From Sphingomonas glacialis (GTDB lineage: Bacteria > Pseudomonadota > Alphaproteobacteria > Sphingomonadales > Sphingomonadaceae), in the NCBI RefSeq assembly GCF_006439055.1, contig NZ_RCZC01000009.1:63993-127992 (forward strand): 64,000 nt of DNA. Reading direction: 5' to 3'. Made by a program: the position numbers and the translations under genes. Shown piece after piece: positions 8,613 through 18,845 of this stretch (position 1 is its first letter; each line of letters starts with the position of its first letter). Below the pieces are notes generated by a model, which had not been told where the DNA came from, ran no database searches, and was given only the letters and a program-made list of their open reading frames with translations.

Positions 8613-9482
8613 ATGGATACGGTCGGAGTCATCGGGGCAGGGCAGATGGGCGCGGGGATCGCGCAGGTGTCGGCGCAGGCGGGCTACCGTGTGCTGCTCT
8701 CGGACATGAACCTCGCGCGGGCCGAGGCCGGCAAGGCGGGGATCGCCAAGCAGCTCGACCGCGCGGTCACCAAGGAAAAGATCACCGCCGAGGCGCGCGA
8801 TGCCGCGCTCGCGCTGATCGAGCCGGTGGAGAGCGTCGCGGCGATGGGGCCGGCGTTTCTGGTCATCGAGGCGGCGACCGAGCGCGAGGAGATCAAGCGC
8901 GCGATCTTCGCCGAGGTCGGCAAGGTGTTGTCGCAGGACGCGGTGCTTGCCTCGAACACCTCGTCGATCCCGATCACGCGGCTCGCACAGGCGGCACCCG
9001 ATGCGGGGCGCTTCGTCGGCGTGCATTTCTTCAATCCGGTGCCGGTAATGGGGCTGATCGAGCTGATCCGCGGTCTCGCCACGTCGGATGCGACGGTCGC
9101 CACGGTCGAGGCCTATGCGGTGCGGCTCGGCAAGCAGGTCGTGCGCGCTAACGACGCGCCGGGCTTCATCGTCAATCGCGTGTTGATGCCCATGCTCAAC
9201 GAGGCGTGCTTCGCGCTCGGCGAGGGCGTGGCGACGATCCGCGACATCGACCTGGCGTGCCAATTGGGGCTCAACCATCCGATGGGGCCGCTGACGCTCG
9301 CCGATTTCATCGGGCTCGACACGTGTCTGGAGATCACGCGCGTGCTGTTCGAAGGGACGGGCGACCCCAAGTTTCGCCCCGCGCCGGTGCTGGTGAAATA
9401 TGTCGAAGCCGGGTGGTTCGGGCGCAAGACCGGGCGGGGGTTTTATGATTATTCCGGGCCGGAACCCGTGCCGACGCGGTGA
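8613..9482 (+). CDS. 3-hydroxybutyryl-CoA / 3-hydroxyacyl-CoA dehydrogenase
   Basis: A 289-residue NAD-dependent dehydrogenase oxidising 3-hydroxyacyl-CoA in butyrate/PHB or short-chain fatty acid metabolism. The N-terminus has the dinucleotide motif VGVIGAGQMGAGIAQ. The active-site block NTSSIPIT and HFFNPVPVMGLIEL follow, and the C-terminal domain has NDAPGFIVNR and the dimerisation region LGLNHPMGPLTLADFIGLD. The length matches the stand-alone (not FadB-fused) type. It has its own short upstream gap; no other beta-oxidation gene is adjacent. Confidence 0.93.
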   Translation: MDTVGVIGAGQMGAGIAQVSAQAGYRVLLSDMNLARAEAGKAGIAKQLDRAVTKEKITAEARDAALALIEPVESVAAMGPAFLVIEAATEREEIKRAIFAEVGKVLSQDAVLASNTSSIPITRLAQAAPDAGRFVGVHFFNPVPVMGLIELIRGLATSDATVATVEAYAVRLGKQVVRANDAPGFIVNRVLMPMLNEACFALGEGVATIRDIDLACQLGLNHPMGPLTLADFIGLDTCLEITRVLFEGTGDPKFRPAPVLVKYVEAGWFGRKTGRGFYDYSGPEPVPTR

Positions 9483-9490
9483 TGCGCGTA

Positions 9491-9597
9491 AGCCCCTCCC
9501 CTTCAGGGGAGAGATTGGGGTGGGGACATCTAACGCTTGGACCGGTCTCTGCGAGGCACAGCCCCACCCCCAATCCCTCCGCTGAAGGTGAGGGGCT
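9491..9597. repeat. Intergenic palindromic repeat, CCCCTCCCCTTCAGGGG type
   Basis: The arms agcccctccccttcagggga (from 9491) and its diverged reverse complement ending ggtgaggggct (to 9597) flank a central spacer, each followed by a GGGGTGGGG/CCCCACCCC segment. Layout and sequence are like the copy translated inside gluQ. It sits between two convergent genes. Confidence 0.8.
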
Positions 9598-9606
9598 ATC
9601 CCTGGT

Positions 9607-10236
9607 TCAGGCCGGGCGGCGCATTTTGAACAGCGCGTCCTCGGTGATCTCGAAATAATCCCCCGGGCCGCCGCCGCGCAGGATCGGGCGGGCAGCGGCG
9701 GTGCGATAGGCGCCGTCCTCGATCAGATGCGGCGCGATGTGGATGCCGACGACCTCGCCGAGGATCAGCCAGGTGTCGATCTCGGCGCCATCGATGCCCT
9801 GCAAGCGCAGTGTCTGGGTGTGGCGGCACTCGAACGCGACCGGGCTCGCCGCAACGCGGGGTGGCGCGACGAGCCGCGAGGGCGCGCCCTCGAGCCCGGC
9901 GAGCTCGAATTCGTCGACCCCCGCCGCGACCATCGCCGCGCTCGCATTCATCGGCGCGGCGAGGTCGCGCGTCGCGAGGTTCCAGACGAACTCGCCCATC
10001 GCGGTGATATTGGCGACGCTGTCCTTCCAGCCGATCGAGGCGAAGCCAACGATCGGCGGGCGATAGTTGAGCAGCGTGAAGAAGCTGTACGGCGCGAGAT
10101 TGCGCGTGCCGTCTGCTGCAAGCGTGCTGATCCAGCCGATCGGGCGCGGCGCGACGATCGAGTTTAGCGGATCGTGCGCGAGGCCGGGGACGTCGCGATG
10201 GCCATTGCGCGGTTCGTAGAAATGCAAGTCGGACAT
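9607..10236 (-). CDS. Flavin reductase family protein
   Basis: A 209-residue protein of the flavin-reductase-like FMN-binding split-barrel family. It shows IVAPRPIGWISTL, LAPYSFFTLLNYRPPIVGF and DSVANITAMGEFVWNLAT, the FMN-binding elements of the subgroup often called conserved flavoprotein oxygenase or DIM6/NTAB. The reaction is unknown; NAD(P)H:FMN reduction for a partner oxygenase is the family precedent, but no partner is adjacent. It is divergent from the cytochrome b gene. Confidence 0.88.
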   Translation of the reverse strand: MSDLHFYEPRNGHRDVPGLAHDPLNSIVAPRPIGWISTLAADGTRNLAPYSFFTLLNYRPPIVGFASIGWKDSVANITAMGEFVWNLATRDLAAPMNASAAMVAAGVDEFELAGLEGAPSRLVAPPRVAASPVAFECRHTQTLRLQGIDGAEIDTWLILGEVVGIHIAPHLIEDGAYRTAAARPILRGGGPGDYFEITEDALFKMRRPA

Positions 10237-10345
10237 GATCGGACGGCCCTTGCCTCAGGTTTATAAAGAGTGTTTGCGGTTTCGCAGGGGCGTGCGAGCG
10301 ACTAGGGTGTAACCGAGCCGCATCGCGGCGCGAATAGGGATCTGC

Positions 10346-11113
10346 ATGACCGACGCACCCCAGCCAGCTCCAGCTCAACCCGCCGCCTTCGGGGCTGTTC
10401 CGCCAGCCACGCGAGTCTATCGGCATCGCCTCGCGACGCGGATCTGGCATTGGGTCAATGCGGTGACGATCGTCATCATGATCGGTAGCGGGCTGACGAT
10501 CCTCAACGCGCATCCGCATCTCTATTGGGGCGAATATGGCGCGAACTGGGATCATCCCTGGTTCAACCCGCCGCACATGCCGTCGTACCTGACGATCCCG
10601 GCGGGGTATAATCTGGCGATCGCGCGGCGGTGGCACCTGCTGTTCGCGCTGGTCTTCGGGTTCGGCCTGCTCGCCTTCATGGTGGCGAGCCTGATCAACC
10701 GGCACTTCCAGAAGGATCTGCGGATCCGGTTGCGCGAGCTTGCGCCCGCCTATCTCTGGCATGATTTCAAGGAACATCTCGCGCTGCGGTTCCATGACCC
10801 GAAGCATCCGACCGCGTTCAACATCTTCCAGAAGCTGTCCTACGCGCTGACGATCTTCGGGCTGATCCCGACGATGATCGTGTCGGGGCTGGCGCTGTCA
10901 CCGGCGATGACCGCGGCGTGGCCGTGGCTGCTCGCGGTGGTCGGGGGGCGCGCGTCGGCGCGATCGGTGCATTTCATCGCGGCGTCGGGGCTGGTGGTGT
11001 TCATCATCGTTCATCTGGTGCTCGTCATCCTCGCCGGCGCCTGGCCCGAGGTGAAGTCGATGGTGACCGGCTGGTGGCGCGTGCCAGACGATCACGCGGA
11101 GGAAGCGGCATGA
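10346..11113 (+). CDS. Cytochrome b/b6 domain membrane protein
   Basis: A 255-residue integral membrane protein with about four to five hydrophobic helices. The N-terminal RLATRIWHWVNAVTIVIM, with its early histidine, and the histidines in the later helices fit the bacterial cytochrome b561 / Ni-hydrogenase b-type subunit family. It overlaps the following molybdopterin oxidoreductase gene by 4 bp (ATGA), so it is probably the membrane quinone-linked haem partner of that periplasmic enzyme. Confidence 0.88.
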   Translation: MTDAPQPAPAQPAAFGAVPPATRVYRHRLATRIWHWVNAVTIVIMIGSGLTILNAHPHLYWGEYGANWDHPWFNPPHMPSYLTIPAGYNLAIARRWHLLFALVFGFGLLAFMVASLINRHFQKDLRIRLRELAPAYLWHDFKEHLALRFHDPKHPTAFNIFQKLSYALTIFGLIPTMIVSGLALSPAMTAAWPWLLAVVGGRASARSVHFIAASGLVVFIIVHLVLVILAGAWPEVKSMVTGWWRVPDDHAEEAA

Positions 11114-11871
11114 GCGGGATCATCACGCGGCGCGCGTTGCTCACCACCGGCGCGCTGGGCGCGGGCGCGCTGTTGAGCGGGTGCGACCAGGTCGCCAATA
11201 CGCCCGCCCTGCGAAAAATCCTGTTTTCGGGCGAGAAGATCAACGAGGGGCTGCAGCGCGCGCTGTCGAACCGCGACAGCCTGGCCAGGGAATATCGCCC
11301 CGACCAGATGTCGCCCTTCTTCCGCACCAACGGCACCCGCAACCCCGGCACGCCCGATTACAATGCGATGGTCGCCGACCAGTTCGCGCAGTGGCGGTTG
11401 CAGGTCGGCGGGTTGGTCAACCGCCCGCTCGCCCTGTCGCTCGCGCAGCTGCAGGCGATGCCGGCGCGCAGCCAGATCACGCGCCACGATTGCGTCGAGG
11501 GATGGAGCGCGATCGGCCAATGGCACGGGCCGCTGCTCGGCACGGTGCTCAAGGCCGCCGATGTGCGCACGACCACGCGCTACGTCGTGTTCACCTGCGC
11601 CGATCTGTTCTCGGGCGAGCATTATTACGAATCTATCGACCTGATCGACGCCTTCCACCCGCAGACGATCCTCGCCTGGGGGATGAACGGCCACCGGCTC
11701 GACGTCGGCCACGGCGCGCCGGTGCGGCTACGGGTCGAGCGGCAGCTCGGCTATAAGCAGGCCAAATACATCATGCGGATCGACGCGGTCGCCTCGCTTG
11801 CCGGCATCGGCAAGGGCAAGGGCGGCTATTGGGAGGACGCGATAGATTACGATTGGTATGCCGGCATCTAA
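11110..11871 (+). CDS. Molybdopterin-dependent oxidoreductase (sulfite-oxidase fold), Tat lipoprotein-like
   Basis: A 253-residue protein with a twin-arginine export signal (TRRALLTTGALGAGALLSGC) that also ends in a lipobox, suggesting a Tat-exported lipoprotein. The mature part carries ITRHDCVEGWSAIGQWHG, with the conserved cysteine expected to ligate molybdenum in the sulfite-oxidase/YedY family, and APVRLRVERQLGYKQAKYI. The 4-bp overlap with the cytochrome b gene implies a two-subunit enzyme passing electrons between the membrane and a periplasmic substrate. It resembles but is not clearly MsrPQ; the substrate is unknown. Confidence 0.87.
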   Translation: MSGIITRRALLTTGALGAGALLSGCDQVANTPALRKILFSGEKINEGLQRALSNRDSLAREYRPDQMSPFFRTNGTRNPGTPDYNAMVADQFAQWRLQVGGLVNRPLALSLAQLQAMPARSQITRHDCVEGWSAIGQWHGPLLGTVLKAADVRTTTRYVVFTCADLFSGEHYYESIDLIDAFHPQTILAWGMNGHRLDVGHGAPVRLRVERQLGYKQAKYIMRIDAVASLAGIGKGKGGYWEDAIDYDWYAGI

Positions 11872-11878
11872 TTGATAA

Positions 11879-13123
11879 ATGCCCGCGTATATGGCTCTTA
11901 TCGACTTGTTTCTCGCCAAGCGTGTCAAGCGCGGCACGCTCACCGTCCACCATGCCGACGGCAAGATCCGCCAGTTCGGCACTTCGCACGCCGGCTTTCC
12001 CGATGTCGTGATCCGCTTCACCGATGCGGGCGCGGCGTCCGCGATCGTCCGTGATCCCGGGATCGGGGCGGGCGAGGCCTATATGAACGGCCGGATGGTG
12101 ATCGAGCAGGGCGACGCGCGCGATCTCGTCAAGCTGCTCATGAAGAACGATCCGTGGGAAGCGGGCAACAACGCGCTCGCGCCGTCGCCGTTCACGCGCG
12201 CGGTCCAGGCGGTGACGCTGCGCTTCGGGCGGATCAACATGGCGCGCCAGTCGAAGCGCAACGTCGCGCATCATTACGATCTGTCGGACCGGCTGTACGA
12301 TCTCTTCCTCGATGCCGACCGGCAATATAGCTGTGCCTATTTCACCGATCCCGCCAACAGCCTCGAAGCGGCGCAGGCCGACAAGAAGGCGCACATCGCC
12401 GCCAAGCTGGCGCTCGCGCCCGGCATGAGCGTGCTCGACATCGGCTGCGGCTGGGGCGGTATGGCGCTGTACCTGCACCAGCAGACTGGCGCCGAGGTCC
12501 TCGGCGTGACGCTGAGCGAGGAACAGCTCAAGGTCGCGCGCGAACGCGCCGAAGCGGCGGGCGTCGCCGACAAGGTGCGGTTCGAGCTGATCGATTATCG
12601 CCACGTGACCGGCAAATTCGACCGGATCGTTTCGGTCGGCATGTTCGAACATGTCGGCCCGGCGAACTACACCACCTTCTTCCGCCAGTGCCGTGATATG
12701 CTGACCGATGACGGCGTGATGCTGCTCCACACGATCGGCCGCGCCGGCGGGCCCGGCGTGACCGATTCGTGGACCGCGAAATACATCTTCCCCGGCGGCT
12801 ACAATCCCGCGCTGTCGGAGATCGTGTCGGCCAACGAAGGCCTGCGCTTCATGATCACCGATATCGAGGTGCTGCGGCTGCATTACGGCTACACGCTCGA
12901 CCAATGGTACGACCGCGTCGTCGCCGCGCGCGACGAGATCGTCGCGCTGTATGACGAGCGATTCTATCGCATGTGGCAATTCTACCTCGCCGGCGCGGGG
13001 CAGTCGTTCCATTATGGCAGCATGGTCAATTACCAGGTGCAGTTCGCCAAGAACCGCCACGTCCTGCCGATCACGCGGGATTATATCGTCGAGACGGAGC
13101 GGGCGCTGCGGGTTCAGGCGTAA
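11879..13123 (+). CDS. cfa: Cyclopropane-fatty-acyl-phospholipid synthase
   Basis: A 414-residue SAM-dependent enzyme that methylenates unsaturated acyl chains of membrane phospholipids. Visible are the SAM motif VLDIGCGWGGMALYL, the preceding HHYDLSDRLYDLFLD, and the downstream FDRIVSVGMFEHVG and FPGGYNPALSEI, all typical of CFA synthase. The N-terminal 100 residues are the family's lipid-binding domain. ATG 11879 is 7 bp after the previous stop; ATG 11891 is an alternative. Stress-linked membrane modification is the family role. Confidence 0.95.
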   Translation: MPAYMALIDLFLAKRVKRGTLTVHHADGKIRQFGTSHAGFPDVVIRFTDAGAASAIVRDPGIGAGEAYMNGRMVIEQGDARDLVKLLMKNDPWEAGNNALAPSPFTRAVQAVTLRFGRINMARQSKRNVAHHYDLSDRLYDLFLDADRQYSCAYFTDPANSLEAAQADKKAHIAAKLALAPGMSVLDIGCGWGGMALYLHQQTGAEVLGVTLSEEQLKVARERAEAAGVADKVRFELIDYRHVTGKFDRIVSVGMFEHVGPANYTTFFRQCRDMLTDDGVMLLHTIGRAGGPGVTDSWTAKYIFPGGYNPALSEIVSANEGLRFMITDIEVLRLHYGYTLDQWYDRVVAARDEIVALYDERFYRMWQFYLAGAGQSFHYGSMVNYQVQFAKNRHVLPITRDYIVETERALRVQA

Positions 13124-13242
13124 GCGGCGATCGGCCACAGGCTGGTTGCGTGGCGATCGTGCACCGGCAAAGCAGATGTTGGTTGTGCCGTGTTCGCTTG
13201 ATGTGATGTCTTAGGCGCCGCTGCCGGGAGGAGGGGATCTGG

Positions 13243-13920
13243 ATGAAGACGATCGCGTGCCTTGTCTCGCTGACGCTGCTGGCGGCGTTTCCGTCAGCCG
13301 CATCTGCGCAGGAGCAGGATGGCGAAGCATGGGCGTCGTTCTGGGCGTACGGCCCGGTGTCGGGCAAGGTGCTCGGCTGGGTCGACGGGTCGCTGCGAAT
13401 GAGCGATCGCGGGACCGATTCGCCGACGGTGCTGATCCGCCCGCTGGTCGGCGTGCAGGCGACCAAGACACTCAGCCTTTGGGGCGGCTACACTTTCACC
13501 GCCAGCAACCCGACCGGACGCGCCGCAACACATGAGCATCGCGCGGTGCAGCAGGCGATGTGGAATTTGGGCAAGGTCGCGGGCGGGACTTTGGTGTCGC
13601 GCACCCGGCTCGAACAGCGCTGGGTCGAGGGGCGCGCCGGGACCGGGCACCGGCTGCGCCAGATGCTGCGCTACACCACGCCGATCGACCGGCAAAACAC
13701 GCAATTCGTGCTGTCGAGCGAAAGCTTCGTCGCGTTCAACTCGACGCCGTTCGGCCAGGCGGCGGGGTTCGACCAAGTGCGCAACTTCGTCGGCCTCAAC
13801 GTGCCGCTCGCGCCGAAGCTGACCGCGGATATCGGCTATATGAACCGCTACGTCCGCCGGCGAGACGCGGAGGACCGGATGGACCATATCGTGCCGGTGA
13901 CGCTGGTCGCCCGATTCTGA
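13243..13920 (+). CDS. DUF2490 domain-containing outer-membrane-like protein
   Basis: A 225-residue protein with a clear Sec signal peptide (MKTIACLVSLTLLAAFPSAASA) and a mature region of alternating hydrophobic/polar strands rich in aromatic residues (WGGYTFTASN, RTRLEQRWVEG, RLRQMLRY), ending in Phe. This fits the DUF2490 family, predicted to be small beta-barrels. The ribosome site GGGAGGAGGGG is strong. The function is unknown. It is between cfa and argG, same strand, with about 100-bp gaps on each side. Confidence 0.85.
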   Translation: MKTIACLVSLTLLAAFPSAASAQEQDGEAWASFWAYGPVSGKVLGWVDGSLRMSDRGTDSPTVLIRPLVGVQATKTLSLWGGYTFTASNPTGRAATHEHRAVQQAMWNLGKVAGGTLVSRTRLEQRWVEGRAGTGHRLRQMLRYTTPIDRQNTQFVLSSESFVAFNSTPFGQAAGFDQVRNFVGLNVPLAPKLTADIGYMNRYVRRRDAEDRMDHIVPVTLVARF

Positions 13921-14016
13921 CCCGCGCGACGCTAAGGCCGAGCATCCTTATTGTGCGCGCGGCATTCGCGCCCTAGACGCGCTCGCGTTCCCTGCACGTC
14001 CCTGGAGCTGCCAGCC

Positions 14017-15237
<1,221 letters not shown>

Positions 15238-15304
15238 GCCAAGCGGCCGGTAAGGGGCTGAAAAACCATCGTCGCGGGTGGGCGGGGCGCAAAATTTGCG
15301 CGAT

Positions 15305-15321
15305 CTAACCTCGCCTTAACC
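15305..15321 (+). promoter_or_regulatory. Candidate CtrA binding site
   Basis: The sequence ctaacctcgccttaacc matches the CtrA consensus TTAA-N7-TTAA with one mismatch in the first half-site, and the second half is the preferred TTAACC. It lies 23 bp upstream of the GT-C-like gene start at 15344. CtrA regulation is inferred from the motif only. Confidence 0.4.
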
Positions 15322-15343
15322 CCACGCGTCTAAAGCGCTCGCA

Positions 15344-17083
15344 ATGGACGCTCGCGACTCCCGATTGACCCTCCGCGGCGACGCGCTGGCTGCGTTCGCG
15401 CTGGCGCTGCTGCTGGGGGCGGTGTGGGCGTGGCGTGATTGGGGCGCCCTGTCGGCGCTGCATTTGCCCGACGCCGATGCGATGCTGCGGCTGCAACAGG
15501 TTCGCGACTGGCTCGCAGGGCAGGGGTTCGCCGACCTGCGCCAACATCGCCTCGGCGCCGCGCCCGGCATTGCGCTGCAATGGTCGCGTCTGCCCGATCT
15601 GGTGCCGGGCGCGATCATCGCCGGGTTGACGCCGCTGCTGGGGGCGCCGCTCGCCGAACTGGTTGCGGTGATCGTCTGGCCGACCGCTTTGTTCGCTGTC
15701 GCGTTGCTGCTGGTCACACGGATCGCGCGCGTGCTCGGCGGCAGCGCGATCGCTCGCACTGCGACCGTCGTCGCCGCGATCGCCTTTCCCACCACGACGA
15801 TCTTCCTGCCGGGGCGGATCGACCCGCATGGGCTGCAGATCGTCCTGCTGTTGATCGTGATCCGCGCGCTCGTCGCGCGCCCGGCGATCGAACCTGGGCT
15901 GGTCGCAGGATTCGCGGCGGCGGCGGGCGTGGTCGTCGGCACCGAGACCGTGCCGCTGCTCGCTGCGGCGGGAGCGGCGATGGCGATCGAGTGGCTGCGC
16001 GCGCGTGCCGGCGCCGACGACCGGATGATGGGCTTCGGCATTGGGCTCGGCGCCGGGTTGCTGGCCGCATCGATCGTGTTCCGCTCGGCGCTGTGGAATG
16101 ACGCGGTGTGCGACGGATTCACCGTCACCGTATGGCGCGCCGCGGTGATCGCAGCGTTTGCGCCGATGGGCATGGCGCTCGCCGCGCGCGACATCGCCAG
16201 CCCGGCGACGCGCGCGGTGCTCGGCGCGATCATCGTCGCGCTGATCGGAACGGGAATCGTGCTGGTCGCGCCCGAATGTCTCGCGCCCGGTGGCGGCATC
16301 GATCCGCTGCTCGTCCGACTATGGGGCGTTCAGGTCGGGGATGCCCAATCGATCTTCACGGCGCCGCTGCCGACCGCGATCGGCTATGCCGGGGTGATGG
16401 TTGCGGGCGTGCTGGCGAGCGGCTGGCGGCTGCAGGCGACGCGCGACCGGCGCTGGGCGGCGCTGCTGACCGTCCAGCTTGCGGCAGTGTTGCTGAGCGG
16501 CGTGGAACTGCGCGCGGCCTATGCCGGCGCGATCCTCGCCGCACCGGGGCTGGCGGCGGTGATCGCGGCGGCGCGGGCCCGCGGTGCGATGACCGTAATC
16601 GGGGCGTGGTTCGCCTCGGCGGGGATGCTGTATCCGATTGCGGCGCAGGCGCTTGGCCCGACGCGCGGCGGCGACGCCAGCGCGGCGCCGGGCGGCTGCA
16701 CCGCGCCGGCAACCCTCGCGACGCTACGCGGCCTGCCCCCCGGCGGCTTGCTCGCACCGCTCGATCTCGGCGGCTATGCGATCGGCGCGACGTCCTTGCG
16801 CGTTGTCGGGGCGCCCTATCCGCGCAATGTGGCAGGCAATCTCGCGGTCTATCGCTTCTTCCTGGGAGACCCGGCACACGCCGCGGCGATCGCGCAGGGC
16901 TGGCACGTGCGCTATGTCGCGATGTGCGGCGACAGTTTCGACACGGCTGCTGGAACGTCGCTCGCACACGCCTTGCGCCACGGGCAGGCGCCGAACTGGC
17001 TCGTGCCGATCGGGCGCCGCGATCCCGCCTTTGCCCTCTACCGCATCGACACGCGCTTGTTTTCAGAGCGGCGCGCGCTGTAA
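15344..17083 (+). CDS. Polytopic membrane protein, GT-C-like
   Basis: A 579-residue protein with at least ten hydrophobic helices and a C-terminal soluble part of about 110 residues. The segment LHLPDADAMLRLQQVRDWL followed by QHRLGAAPGIALQWSRLPDL resembles the first extracytoplasmic loop of GT-C membrane glycosyltransferases, where an acidic pair (here DAD) follows helix 1. I do not recognise a named family. A role in transferring a lipid-linked sugar is inferred from topology and loop only. It follows argG after 106 bp with a candidate CtrA site between them. Confidence 0.65.
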   Translation: MDARDSRLTLRGDALAAFALALLLGAVWAWRDWGALSALHLPDADAMLRLQQVRDWLAGQGFADLRQHRLGAAPGIALQWSRLPDLVPGAIIAGLTPLLGAPLAELVAVIVWPTALFAVALLLVTRIARVLGGSAIARTATVVAAIAFPTTTIFLPGRIDPHGLQIVLLLIVIRALVARPAIEPGLVAGFAAAAGVVVGTETVPLLAAAGAAMAIEWLRARAGADDRMMGFGIGLGAGLLAASIVFRSALWNDAVCDGFTVTVWRAAVIAAFAPMGMALAARDIASPATRAVLGAIIVALIGTGIVLVAPECLAPGGGIDPLLVRLWGVQVGDAQSIFTAPLPTAIGYAGVMVAGVLASGWRLQATRDRRWAALLTVQLAAVLLSGVELRAAYAGAILAAPGLAAVIAAARARGAMTVIGAWFASAGMLYPIAAQALGPTRGGDASAAPGGCTAPATLATLRGLPPGGLLAPLDLGGYAIGATSLRVVGAPYPRNVAGNLAVYRFFLGDPAHAAAIAQGWHVRYVAMCGDSFDTAAGTSLAHALRHGQAPNWLVPIGRRDPAFALYRIDTRLFSERRAL

Positions 17084-17210
17084 GACCGCGCAAATGCGGG
17101 ACAAGATCGAGAGGGTAGGCGGCCGGCAGCGACCGAGTGTGTGGCATGCGCCGCGCCGCCACGCGCGACTGCGCTTGTCGCATCCCCCGTTTCGCCGGTA
17201 AGGCGCTACC

Positions 17211-18827
17211 ATGCCGAACGAGACTTCGAACGATCTACATTGGTGGCAGACGCGCTGGTTCGTCGCCGTAATGGCGCTGATCGCGATCATCCCCTTGCTG
17301 CGGCCCGACATCCCGCCGCTGGTCGATCTGCCCGGTCATATGGGCCGCTACCGCGTGCAATTGTCGCGCGACGAATATCCGTGGCTGTCGGACTGGTACA
17401 ATTTCAACTGGCAGCTGATCGGCAATCTCGGGATCGACATCCTGATCATCCCGCTTGCCAAGCTGTTCGGGCTCGAGCTGGCGGTGAAACTGCTGGTGAT
17501 GACGATCCCGGTCATGACCGTGACGGGGCTGCTGTGGATCGCGCGCGAGGTGCATGGCCGCATCCCGCCGACCGCCTTGTTCGCGCTGCCGCTGGCGTAT
17601 AGCTACGCCTTCCAGTTCGGGTTCGTGAACTTCGCCTTCTCGATGGCGCTGGCGCTCAACGCGTTTGCGCTGTGGCTGCGGCTGGCGCGGCACAAGCGCT
17701 TCGGCTTGCGGGCGGCGATCTTCGTGCCGCTGTCGTGCGTCATTTGGGTGGCGCATACTTTCGGCTGGGGCGTGCTCGGCGTGCTCGCCTGTTCGGCCGA
17801 GATGGTGCGCCAGCATGATGCGCGGGTCGATCGGGGGCCGCTGAGCTGGATCAAGGCGTGGCTGCGCGCCGGCGTCGGGTGCGTTCCGCTCGCTCTGCCC
17901 GTCGTGCTGATGGTGGTGTGGCGGAGCGGCGCGCATGTCGGCGGCGAGACGGGCGACTGGTTCAACTGGCGCGCCAAGATCGGCTATATGACGATGGCGC
18001 TGCGCGATCGCTGGATCACCTTCGACATTGCCGGGATGGCGATCCTGCTGCTGATCCTGTTCCGCGGTTTTCGCGATCCGAGTGTCGAATATTCGCGCAA
18101 TCTCGCCCTGTCGGCGCTGTTCCTGCTCGCGGTGTACATCCTGCTGCCGCGGATCGTGTTCGGCTCGGCCTATGCCGACATGCGGCTCGCGCCGTTCATG
18201 CTGGCGATTGCGGTGATTGCGGTGCGGCCCAAAAAGGGCCTGTCGATCCGCGGCAGCGCGACGATCGCGGCGCTCGGGCTCGCCTTCGTGCTGGTGCGGA
18301 TCGCGGCGGGGACGGCGAGTTTCTGGATGTTCGCGCAGGATTACGATCGCGAGCTGAAGGCGCTCGATCGTCTGCCGGTCGGTGCCAAGCTCATCACCTT
18401 TGTCGGCGCGCAATGCGGCGCGCCGTGGACGATGACGCGACTCGAGCATCTCCCCGCGATCGCGCTCGAGCGCAAGGCGGCCTATGCCAACGATCAATGG
18501 TCGATGGCGGGGGCGCAATTGCTCACCGTCAAATATGCGCGTGCCAAGCGTTTCGCGCATGACCCCTCGGAGATCGTGACGAGCGTGCAATGCCCGCGCG
18601 AATGGTGGCGCCCGATCAGCAAGGCAATGGCGCGCTTTCCGCGGGACGCGTTCGATTATGTCTGGCTGATCCGCCCGCCGGCTTATGATGCGAAGTTCAA
18701 CCAGGGGCTGATCCCGATCTGGCGCGACGGGAGCAGCGTGCTGTTCCGCATCGACCACAGCCAGCGCGGGATCGAGATCAGCGATGCCGCGCTCAAGACC
18801 GCACGCCCCCGCCCGACGCCGTTCTAA
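17211..18827 (+). CDS. Conserved polytopic membrane protein of unknown function
   Basis: A 538-residue protein with about ten to twelve hydrophobic segments and a soluble C-terminal domain of about 160 residues (LDRLPVGAKLITFVG onward). The N-terminal loop has PLVDLPGHMGRYRVQ and LSDWYNFNWQLIGNLG, reminiscent of GT-C-type membrane proteins, but no catalytic signature is certain. It is 127 bp after the preceding GT-C-like gene, so the pair may act together in envelope glycan assembly. Its stop codon overlaps the stop of the convergent FemAB-like gene. Confidence 0.65.
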   Translation: MPNETSNDLHWWQTRWFVAVMALIAIIPLLRPDIPPLVDLPGHMGRYRVQLSRDEYPWLSDWYNFNWQLIGNLGIDILIIPLAKLFGLELAVKLLVMTIPVMTVTGLLWIAREVHGRIPPTALFALPLAYSYAFQFGFVNFAFSMALALNAFALWLRLARHKRFGLRAAIFVPLSCVIWVAHTFGWGVLGVLACSAEMVRQHDARVDRGPLSWIKAWLRAGVGCVPLALPVVLMVVWRSGAHVGGETGDWFNWRAKIGYMTMALRDRWITFDIAGMAILLLILFRGFRDPSVEYSRNLALSALFLLAVYILLPRIVFGSAYADMRLAPFMLAIAVIAVRPKKGLSIRGSATIAALGLAFVLVRIAAGTASFWMFAQDYDRELKALDRLPVGAKLITFVGAQCGAPWTMTRLEHLPAIALERKAAYANDQWSMAGAQLLTVKYARAKRFAHDPSEIVTSVQCPREWWRPISKAMARFPRDAFDYVWLIRPPAYDAKFNQGLIPIWRDGSSVLFRIDHSQRGIEISDAALKTARPRPTPF

Positions 18828-18845
18828 CCCTTTTTGAACGGCGTC
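18815..18845. terminator. Perfect 10-bp inverted repeat across a convergent gene junction
   Basis: The arms gacgccgttc (18815-18824) and gaacggcgtc (18836-18845) are exact reverse complements around an 11-base loop containing TTTTT. The arms are the last codons of the two convergent genes, whose stop codons overlap in the loop. It may serve as a shared bidirectional terminator, although no T-run follows the stem. Confidence 0.45.
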
